In this document: positions 31,021 through 37,423 of the stretch, in pieces
Numbering within the stretch: the stretch's first letter is position 1
How the letters are laid out: every line of letters begins with the position of its first letter
Origin: Streptomyces sp. MUM 203J
GTDB lineage: Bacteria; Actinomycetota; Actinomycetes; Streptomycetales; Streptomycetaceae
Reading direction: 5' to 3'
Assembly: GCF_022414595.1 (NCBI RefSeq)
Contig: NZ_JADWYO010000057.1
Span: forward strand, 1 to 38,213
Length of the DNA: 38,213 nt
Position numbers and translations under genes: made by a program
The notes under the pieces: model-generated
The model's database searches: none
Told to the model about the DNA's origin: nothing
The model's input: only the letters and a program-made list of their open reading frames with translations

Positions 31021-32805
31021 TCAGCGTCGCGCATACTCACGGAAGCCGCGGCCCGTCTTGCGGCCCAGGCAGCCCGCCGCCACCAGGTGCTCCAGCAGCG
31101 GCGCGGGGGCCAGGCCCGGCTCGCGGAACTCGCGGTGCAGCACCTGCTGGATGGCCAGCGAGACGTCCAGGCCGACCACGTCCAGCAGTGCGAACGGCCC
31201 CATCGGGTAGCCGCCGCCCAGCCTCATCGCCGTGTCGATGTCGTCGAGCGAGGCGTAGTGGTCCTGGACCATCTTGACCGCGTTGTTCAGGTAGGGGAAG
31301 AGCAGCGCGTTCACGATGAAGCCGGCCCGGTCACCGCAGTCCACCGGGTGCTTGCGGACCTTCGTGGTGACCTCGCGGACGGTGGCGTGGACGTCGTCGG
31401 CGGTGAGCACCGTGCGGACGATCTCGACCAGCTTCATGGCCGGGGCCGGGTTGAAGAAGTGCATCCCGATCACGTCCTGTGGACGCGAGGTCGCGCGGGC
31501 GCAGGCGATGACCGGCAGCGAGGAGGTGGTCGTGGCCAGCACCGCGCCCGGCTTGCAGATCTTGTCGAGCGTCCCGAACAGCTGCCGCTTGACCTCCAGG
31601 TCCTCCGCGACCGCCTCCACGGCCAGGTCCACGTCGGCGAACGTGTCCAGCGAACCGGCGGGAGAGATCCGGGCCAGCGCCTCGTCCCGTGCCCCGGCGG
31701 TCATCCGCCCCTTGTCGACCGAGCGCGCCAGCGACTTGGCGATGCGGGCCTTCGCCGCGTCCGCCTTCTCCTGGGAGCGTGCGGCCAGTACGACCCCGTA
31801 CCCGGCCTTCGCGAAGACCTCCGCGATGCCGGACGCCATCGTCCCGGACCCGGCGACACCGACGGACCGGACCTCACGCGCGTCGGCCCCGCCCTCGGCC
31901 GCACCACCCGGCGTCAGGGCGTCCGGCACGACCGTGCCGCTGCCCGGCGCGTCGTACGTGTAGAAGCCGCGCCCCGCCTTGCGGCCCGTCAGTCCGGCTT
32001 CGCTGAGCTGCTTCAGGATCGGCGCGGGCGCGTGCAGCCGGTCCCGGGATTCGGCGTACATGGCGTCCAGGACCGTACGGGCCGTGTCCACGCCGATCAG
32101 GTCCAGCAGTGCCAGCGGTCCCATCGGCAGGCCGCAGCCGAGCCGCATCGCCGCGTCGATGTCCTCACGGGACGCGTACTTGGCCTCGTACATGGCGGCG
32201 GCCTGGTTCAGGTAGCCGAACAGCAGCCCGTCCGCGACGAAACCGGGCCGGTCCCCGACCGCCACGGGCTCCTTGCCCAGCGCCTCCGCCAGCTCGGTGA
32301 CGGCGGCGGTGGCCTGCGGTGCGGTCAGCACGCACGAGACGATCTCGACCAGCTTCATCGCCGGGGCCGGGTTGAAGAAGTGCATCCCCAGAACCCGCTC
32401 CGGGTGTGCCGAATCCGCGGCCAGCCGGGTCACGGACAGCGCGTTGGTGCCGGTGGCGATGATCGCCTCCGGGCTGAGGATCCCGTCCAGTGCGCCGATG
32501 ACCTGCTGCTTCGCCTCGTATGACTCCGGGACGACCTCGATGACGAGGTCGGCGTCGGCAGCGGCCTGAAGATCGGTGAAGGTGCGGAACCGGGCCAGGA
32601 CGTCGCGCCGCTCCTCCTCGGTGATCCGCTCGCGGGCCACGGAGCGGGCGGTGGCGGCCTCCAGCGCGGCGACGGCGCTCCGGGCGGCGGCTTCGCTGAT
32701 GTCGATGCCGATGACCTCGCGGCCGGCGCGTGCCAGGACCTCCGCGATACCGGTGCCCATGGTGCCGAGGCCGACGACGGCGATGGTGGAGAGAGGGGTG
32801 TCCAT
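31021..32805 (-). CDS. Tandem 3-hydroxyacyl-CoA (3-hydroxybutyryl-CoA) dehydrogenase
   Basis: A 594-residue protein made of two complete 3-hydroxyacyl-CoA dehydrogenases in one chain (about residues 1-290 and 310-594). Each half has a Rossmann glycine motif (VVGLGTMGTGIAEVLARAG; GVAGSGTMASGIAEVFAKAG) and the catalytic-His segment GMHFFNPAPAMKLVEIV, identical in both. It interconverts acetoacetyl-CoA and 3-hydroxybutyryl-CoA, the C4 supply for Ccr. The first half keeps the acidic residue that binds NAD ribose (VIGIDISE), but the second has VVLAARSQEK, with Arg near that place, suggesting NADP preference. GGAG lies nine bases upstream of ATG 32805. It has its own terminator and is independent of the ccr operon. 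Confidence 0.92.
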   Translation of the reverse strand: MDTPLSTIAVVGLGTMGTGIAEVLARAGREVIGIDISEAAARSAVAALEAATARSVARERITEEERRDVLARFRTFTDLQAAADADLVIEVVPESYEAKQQVIGALDGILSPEAIIATGTNALSVTRLAADSAHPERVLGMHFFNPAPAMKLVEIVSCVLTAPQATAAVTELAEALGKEPVAVGDRPGFVADGLLFGYLNQAAAMYEAKYASREDIDAAMRLGCGLPMGPLALLDLIGVDTARTVLDAMYAESRDRLHAPAPILKQLSEAGLTGRKAGRGFYTYDAPGSGTVVPDALTPGGAAEGGADAREVRSVGVAGSGTMASGIAEVFAKAGYGVVLAARSQEKADAAKARIAKSLARSVDKGRMTAGARDEALARISPAGSLDTFADVDLAVEAVAEDLEVKRQLFGTLDKICKPGAVLATTTSSLPVIACARATSRPQDVIGMHFFNPAPAMKLVEIVRTVLTADDVHATVREVTTKVRKHPVDCGDRAGFIVNALLFPYLNNAVKMVQDHYASLDDIDTAMRLGGGYPMGPFALLDVVGLDVSLAIQQVLHREFREPGLAPAPLLEHLVAAGCLGRKTGRGFREYARR

Positions 32806-33074
32806 CACGGGACTCCAGGGATGAGTGACGACTGATGGGGGAGCGGGCGCGCGGACGCGCACACGGATGCGCGTGAGCATGCGGGTGTGCGGATGGAGTG
32901 CGGCGTGCCGGGCGCGAACGACCGGTGCCGGGCACACGCGTCGCGCGGTGAGGAGAGCCGACGGACCCTGTCCCGGGGTCGCATCGTGAAAGGTGCTGAA
33001 CCGACTGGCACTCGGGGCGGCTGCGTCACCAGGCCGCCCTGAGGGTGCGGGGGGTGTGCCCCGCTCACCTGAGA

Positions 33075-33090
33075 TTAACTCGCGGGTAAT
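33075..33090. promoter_or_regulatory. Operator-like TTA/TAA palindrome upstream of the dehydrogenase gene
   Basis: TTAACTCGCGGGTAAT is roughly symmetric about CGCG (TTA...TAA ends). Its core ACTCGCGGGTA (33078-33088) recurs on the minus strand at 29970-29960, in the terminator loop next to the TetR gene. Short palindromes of this kind are typical TetR-family sites. Which regulator binds is unknown. Confidence 0.4.
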
Positions 33091-33142
33091 GAGCGCGCCA
33101 GCCCCCGGGCGCTGTGATCTGGATCGCGGAGCACGCCGTCGC

Positions 33143-33148
33143 TACGCT
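33143..33148 (+). promoter_or_regulatory. -10 hexamer for leaderless HEAT-repeat gene
   Basis: TACGCT ends seven bases before ATG 33156. A weak -35, TGGATC (33120-33125), lies 17 bases upstream of it. No ribosome site. Confidence 0.5.
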
Positions 33149-33155
33149 GCCCGCC

Positions 33156-33734
33156 ATGGACCCGGAATTCGGCTCGCTCACCGACCGGCTGAGGGACGAG
33201 GCGGGTGACGGCCCCGCGTACGGGCGGCTCGTCGTCACCCCCGACAGCGAGGAGCTCGCGGCGGTCCTCACCGCCCCCGGGCAGCCGCTGTGGGCACGGG
33301 AGCTGGCGGCCTTCCGGCTGGGCGTCGCGGGGGACCGGCGCGCCTTCGAGGCGCTGGTGCTGCTGCTCAACCACCGGGACCCCGAGCGCTGCGTCTCCGC
33401 CGCGTACGCGCTGACGCGGCTGCGGGACCCGCGCACACCGCGCGCGGCGGCGGCGCTCGCCACCAACGAACTGCGCGTCGCGTACGCCCTGGTGCCGGTG
33501 CGGCTGCTGGCCGCGCTGCGTGCCCCGGAGTCGGTGCCCGCGCTGGTGACGGCCCTGGAGCGGAGGCTCGACCCGGAGGACCCGCACTGGCGGGTGGGCG
33601 TCGCCTGTGCCGAGGGGCTGGGCGCGCTGGGGGACGTGCGGGCGCGGGAGGTCCTGGAGGCGGCGGTGCCGCACCCACGGGTGGGGGAGGCGGCGAGGTC
33701 GGCGCTCGTGCGGCTGGGGCGCGGTCAACCGTGA
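33156..33734 (+). CDS. HEAT-repeat protein
   Basis: A 192-residue all-helical protein with about four HEAT/PBS-lyase-like repeats, seen as ELAAFRLGVAGDRRAFEALV, AAYALTRLRDPRTPRAA and CAEGLGALGDVRAREVLEAA. Each repeat has the Asp-Arg-Arg/Asp-Pro turn. Such solenoids bind proteins; no enzyme motif or membrane segment is present. It is divergent from the tandem dehydrogenase, with 350 bp between them, and ends with strong hairpins, so it is a single-gene unit. Function is unknown. The ATG at 33156 fits the leaderless pattern; an upstream GTG at 33114 is less likely. Confidence 0.8.
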   Translation: MDPEFGSLTDRLRDEAGDGPAYGRLVVTPDSEELAAVLTAPGQPLWARELAAFRLGVAGDRRAFEALVLLLNHRDPERCVSAAYALTRLRDPRTPRAAAALATNELRVAYALVPVRLLAALRAPESVPALVTALERRLDPEDPHWRVGVACAEGLGALGDVRAREVLEAAVPHPRVGEAARSALVRLGRGQP

Positions 33735-33774
33735 CGGGGGCTCAGTCCCCCGGACACCGGGTCGGCCGACCCGG
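33735..33774. terminator. Two tandem hairpins after the HEAT-repeat gene
   Basis: CGGGGG/CCCCCG (33735-33740 / 33747-33752) forms a hairpin directly after the stop codon. The perfect 18-bp palindrome CCGGGTCGGCCGACCCGG (33757-33774) follows. Together they are probably a terminator; the palindrome could also be a protein site. The following bases to 33986 show nothing further. Confidence 0.5.
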
Positions 33775-33986
33775 CCCGTGACCGGGGACCCGCCCCCGTG
33801 GCCTGTGGCCGAGGCCTTCGCTCCCGAGTCCTGCGGCCCGGGGACTCTGCTCCTCGCCGGACCGTGCGGAAGGGGATCCCCTCCCCGGGCCGGGCGGCCG
33901 ATCCCGGCTCCGGCGCCCGTGACCGGGGTTCGGCCCGGGCCCCAGTGGCCCGGTTCCGCCGCGGGCCCCCATGGAATGATCACCGG

Positions 33987-34736
33987 ATGGACGAAGCACT
34001 CTTCCTCGACCACGTCGCCGGCCGGCTCGCGGGGCTCCCCGGCGTACGGGCCGTCACCCTCGGTGGGTCCCGGGCCCAGGGCACCCACACCCCCGACAGC
34101 GACTGGGACCTCGCCGTCTACTACCGGGGCCGCTTCGCCCCGGCCGATCTGCGGGGCCTCGGCTGGGAGGGCGAGGTGTCGGAACTCGGCGGCTGGGGCG
34201 GCGGCGTCTTCAACGGCGGGGCCTGGCTGACGATCGACGGCCGCCGGGTGGACGTCCACTACCGGGACCTCGACGTCGTCGAGCACGAGCTCGCGGAGGC
34301 GCGGCAGGGCCGCTTCCGCTGGGAGCCACTGATGTTCCACCTCGCGGGCATCCCCAGCTATCTGGTCGTCGCGGAACTCGCCGTCAACAAGGTGCTGTGC
34401 GGGACACTGCCGTGTCCCGACTACCCGGAGCCTCTGCGCGCGGCGGCCCCCGGGGTCTGGCGCGAGCGCGCGGCCCTGACGCTCGGCTACGCGCGGGCCG
34501 CCTGTGTGCGACGCGGTCAGGTCACCGAGCTGGCGGGTGCGTTGGCCACCGGCGCGGCGCAGAGCGCCCATGCCGTGCTGGCCGCGCGGGGCGAGTGGGT
34601 CACCAACGAGAAGCGGCTGCTGGAAAGGGCGGGGCTGCGGGGCGTGGACGCGATCGTGGCCGGGCTGCGGGCGGAGCCGGGGGCGCTGGAGCGGGCGCTG
34701 GACGAGGCGGAGGCGCTGTTCGCCGGTGCGGCCTGA
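33987..34736 (+). CDS. Stand-alone nucleotidyltransferase-domain protein
   Basis: A 249-residue protein with a DNA-polymerase-beta-like minimal nucleotidyltransferase fold. Gly27-Ser28 followed by ten residues and Asp39-x-Asp41 (GGSRAQGTHTPDSDWDLAVYY) is the full metal-binding signature. The third catalytic Asp89 is in RRVDVHYRD, so it should be active. The C-terminal helical half resembles the substrate-binding part of aminoglycoside or kanamycin nucleotidyltransferases and HEPN-like helices. It could modify a small molecule, a tRNA or a protein; no HEPN partner gene is adjacent. ATG 33987 has AATGAT ending six bases before it (possible leaderless). Longer starts lack support. Confidence 0.8.
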   Translation: MDEALFLDHVAGRLAGLPGVRAVTLGGSRAQGTHTPDSDWDLAVYYRGRFAPADLRGLGWEGEVSELGGWGGGVFNGGAWLTIDGRRVDVHYRDLDVVEHELAEARQGRFRWEPLMFHLAGIPSYLVVAELAVNKVLCGTLPCPDYPEPLRAAAPGVWRERAALTLGYARAACVRRGQVTELAGALATGAAQSAHAVLAARGEWVTNEKRLLERAGLRGVDAIVAGLRAEPGALERALDEAEALFAGAA

Positions 34737-34768
34737 GAGGGCGATGCCCCCGGACACCCGGCTCCTCC

Positions 34769-34806
34769 GTGCCGGAGGGGACCGCAAGGCCGCTCCCCTC
34801 CGGCAC
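34769..34806. terminator. 13-bp stem terminator between convergent genes
   Basis: GTGCCGGAGGGGA (34769-34781) pairs perfectly with TCCCCTCCGGCAC (34794-34806), with a 12-base loop. It serves the nucleotidyltransferase gene (plus) and possibly the convergent hydrolase gene (minus). The rest of 34737-34942 shows no gene. Confidence 0.7.
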
Positions 34807-34942
34807 AGAAGGGAGCGGAACCACGGCCCGTCCGGGGGAGGTCCGAGAAGGAGCGCCGCCCCCGGCCGAAGAGCCCGGGGGAGCGACGCGCGGGCCGGGG
34901 GCAGGGCGCCCGGCTGACGGGAAGAGGCGGGAGGGGGAGAGA

Positions 34943-36466
34943 TCAGGCCCCGGACCTGGCCGACGCCGGCTCAGGCGCCGGGCGTGCCGCGCATTCCGCG
35001 TCGGCCGACGGGACCTCGCCCGACTCCAGGTACCGCACCAGGTGCCGGTCCACGCACGCGTTGCCCCGCAGCGTCACACCGTGGTTGCCGCCGCCCCGCT
35101 CGACCACCAGCCGGGACCCGGCCAGCAGGCGGCGCATCGCCACCGCGCCCTCGTACGGCGTCGCCGCGTCCTCCGAGGCCTGCACCAGTAGGACCGGCGG
35201 CAGCGCCTCGTTCGCCACGTCCACCGCCTCCCGCGGCGCCACCGGCCAGAAGGCGCAGGGCGCGTTGTACCAGGCGTTGTTCCAGGTGGAGAACGGCGCC
35301 TTCGCGTGCGTCGCCCAGTTGTCCCGGTGCCAGGTGCCCCAGGCCCGCGGCCACCGCGCGTCCCGGCACTCCACCGCCGTGTAGACGGAGTAGCCGTTGT
35401 CGCCCTGCGCGTCCAGCTCCGCCACCGCCTCGTAGACCTTCACCAGCGGACCGCTGTCCTTCTGACGGACATACGAGGAGAACGCGTCCGCCAGGAGCGG
35501 CCAGTAGCCGTCGTGGTAGCCGCCCGGCAGATACGTGTCCTCCAGCTCCGCACCGCCCACCTTGCCGCCCGCGGGCTCCTCCCGCAGCGCCTCCCGCATC
35601 GCGTACCAGCGTGCCTCCACCCCCGCCGGATCCGTGCCCAGCCGGTACGTCGCGTCGTGCCGGGCCACCCACGCGAGAAACGCCTTGTGGCGCGCGTCGA
35701 ACGCGAGGTCCTGCGCCAGGTTCGCGTCGTACCAGACGCCGCCCGGGTGCACGACCGAGTCCAGGACCGCCCGCCGTACCCGCTGGGGGTACAGCTTCGC
35801 GTAGACCGCGCCGAGGTACGTACCGTACGAGTACCCCAGGTAGTTGATCCGCTCGGCGCCCAGGGCCACGCGGATCGCGTCCATGTCACGGGCGGAGCTG
35901 ACCGTGTCCATGTGCGGCAGCAGCTTCCCGTGCTTCTCGCCGCACGCCCGCGCGAACGCCGCCGCCCGGGCCGCGCCGCGCCGCTCCTCCTCGGCGTCAC
36001 GCGGCACCGAGTCGGGCCGTACGGGGGAGAAGTGACCCGGCAGACAGTTCAGGGCCGGCCTGCTGGCGCCCACGCCCCGCGGATCGAAGCCGATCACGTC
36101 GTACTGCGCCGCCAGTCCGGAGGGAAGCGCCGCCGCCACGAACCCGGCGAGGGTACGGCCGCTCGCCCCGGGGCCGCCCGGGTTGACGAGAAGGGGGCCC
36201 TGCGACGTACGGGCGGTGTGCGGGATGCGGGACAGCGCCAGGCTGATCCGATCGCCCCCGGGGTCGGCGTGGTCGAGCGGCACGGACAGGGCGGCGCACT
36301 CCAGCCTCGGGTAGCGCTTGGTGCCGCACTTCTCCCAGTCCAGGGCGGCCGGGGAGGCCGCGGTGGCGGTGGGGGTGGCCGAGGCTGCGGCGGTCGTCGG
36401 GGCGGCGGTGGCCGCGCCCGCGATCAGTGCGCCCGCGGCGATCAGGACTCCTGCGCGTGTCTGCAT
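34943..36466 (-). CDS. Secreted alpha/beta hydrolase, tripeptidyl aminopeptidase (Tap) type
   Basis: A 507-residue exported peptidase of family S33 with a TAP-like C-terminal domain. A Sec signal peptide (Arg, then an Ala/Gly-rich hydrophobic stretch to about residue 22, with AxA sites to about 35) leads into an Ala/Thr-rich linker. The oxyanion region LLVNPGGPGASG and FDPRGVGASRP are followed by nucleophile Ser213 in GYSYGTYLG. The catalytic His is in ERGGGNHGVTLRGNACVD. It removes N-terminal tripeptides or hydrolyses related substrates outside the cell. ATG 36466 is preferred because it starts the signal peptide; upstream in-frame starts would destroy it. GACACT ends six bases upstream (weak leaderless signal). 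Confidence 0.9.
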   Translation of the reverse strand: MQTRAGVLIAAGALIAGAATAAPTTAAASATPTATAASPAALDWEKCGTKRYPRLECAALSVPLDHADPGGDRISLALSRIPHTARTSQGPLLVNPGGPGASGRTLAGFVAAALPSGLAAQYDVIGFDPRGVGASRPALNCLPGHFSPVRPDSVPRDAEEERRGAARAAAFARACGEKHGKLLPHMDTVSSARDMDAIRVALGAERINYLGYSYGTYLGAVYAKLYPQRVRRAVLDSVVHPGGVWYDANLAQDLAFDARHKAFLAWVARHDATYRLGTDPAGVEARWYAMREALREEPAGGKVGGAELEDTYLPGGYHDGYWPLLADAFSSYVRQKDSGPLVKVYEAVAELDAQGDNGYSVYTAVECRDARWPRAWGTWHRDNWATHAKAPFSTWNNAWYNAPCAFWPVAPREAVDVANEALPPVLLVQASEDAATPYEGAVAMRRLLAGSRLVVERGGGNHGVTLRGNACVDRHLVRYLESGEVPSADAECAARPAPEPASARSGA

Positions 36467-36618
36467 CCGGCCAGTGTCGGTGCGGCCGGACCCCGATCCG
36501 GGCCGGACGGCGCGGGGACGCCGCGACTTGACCCGAACGGGTGGTGCGGACCGGGCGCCCCGGCCACGGGGGGTGCCCGTGAACGCCGCCGTACGGATTT
36601 GGGTCCGCCTCGCCCCAG

Positions 36619-36648
36619 GTGGTTGGCTGGTCCCGCCCAAGGAACCAC
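36619..36648. repeat. Imperfect inverted repeat upstream of the SRPBCC gene
   Basis: GTGGTT (36619-36624) and AACCAC (36643-36648) are inverted arms around 18 bases that also contain partly matching GG/CC positions. It may be a hairpin or operator in the leader or promoter of the gene at 36676. Confidence 0.3.
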
Positions 36649-36675
36649 TCACGGACGACTGCTGGAGGACTAGGC

Positions 36676-37119
36676 ATGGCGCAGGTCGAGGCCACGACGG
36701 AGCGGGTCATCGCGGCGGACGCGGAGACGGTGTTCGACGCCCTGGCCGACTACAAGGACACCCGCGCGAAGCTCCTGCCCGAGCACTTCAGCGAGTACCA
36801 GGTGCGCGAGGGCGGCGACGGCGAGGGCACGCTCGTGCACTGGAAGCTCCAGGCCACCAGCAAGCGGGTGCGCGACTGCCTGCTGGAGGTCAGCGAGCCG
36901 ACCGACGGGCAGCTCGTGGAGAAGGACCGCAACTCCTCGATGGTCACCACCTGGACCGTCACCCCCGCCGGGGAGGGCCGCTCCCGGGCCGTCGTCACCA
37001 CGGTGTGGAACGGCGCGGGCGGTATCGGCGGCTTCTTCGAGCGGACCTTCGCGCCCAAGGGTCTCGCCCGCATCCACGACGAGGTCCTCGCCCGGCTCGC
37101 CGCCGAGGTGGAGAAGTAG
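36676..37119 (+). CDS. SRPBCC-fold (START/polyketide cyclase-like) protein
   Basis: A 147-residue single-domain SRPBCC protein. The start ATTERVIAADAETVFDALADY is the typical first strand and helix, and TTVWNGAGGIGGFFERTFAPKGLARIHDEVLARLAAEVE is the C-terminal long helix. The cavity would hold a lipid-like or aromatic ligand; no catalytic residues can be assigned. It resembles widespread streptomycete SRPBCC proteins with no known function, and a true polyketide cyclase role is not supported because no PKS gene is near. GGAGGA (36664-36669) lies six bases before ATG 36676. It is divergent from the secreted peptidase (210 bases apart). Confidence 0.88.
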   Translation: MAQVEATTERVIAADAETVFDALADYKDTRAKLLPEHFSEYQVREGGDGEGTLVHWKLQATSKRVRDCLLEVSEPTDGQLVEKDRNSSMVTTWTVTPAGEGRSRAVVTTVWNGAGGIGGFFERTFAPKGLARIHDEVLARLAAEVEK

Positions 37120-37423
37120 CCGGTACGGCAGGCCCGGTGAGGCGGCGCGGGGCGCGCACGGCGGTCGCGTCCGGCCGCCCGTCACCGGTTCGGGTGATCT
37201 TCTCCGCGCCGTCCCGGTGCGTACGGCGCGCCGGGCGGTGCCGTCGCCGGCCGCTGTCCCCCGCCGGAACCGCCTGCTGAGCGCCCGCCGTCGCGCGCGG
37301 TGGGCCGCCGCCGTCCGCCGGTGTGCCCGCGCGGCCCGCCGTCCGCCGCGTGAACGCTCTCCCCGCGCGGTGCGAACAATGGCGCCGCGAGCGAGACGGG
37401 CGACAGGGCGAGGGGAGCAGTTC
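37120..37423. other. Intergenic region before the MFS gene
   Basis: I see no gene in these 304 bases. TCACC/GGTGA (37182-37197) is a small hairpin followed by TCTTCT and may be a weak terminator. AACAAT (37375-37380) is a possible -10 for the MFS gene, with a poor -35 (GTGAAC, 37350-37355). The sequence is otherwise low-complexity G/C. Confidence 0.4.

Larger units (their letters stand above)
32806..33155. other. Upstream region of the tandem dehydrogenase
   Basis: These 350 bases hold no convincing gene. CGCACAC (32858-32864) and GTGTGCG (32885-32891) are inverted 7-base arms. The AT-richest part, 33072-33092, carries the operator-like site listed next. If the promoter lies near that site, the mRNA leader would be about 250 bases, similar to that predicted for ccr. 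I could not fix a -35/-10 pair with confidence. Confidence 0.45.

Noticed and set aside
36676..37119. Polyketide cyclase in a biosynthetic cluster
   Set aside because: SRPBCC is a general ligand-binding fold and no polyketide synthase or tailoring gene is near.
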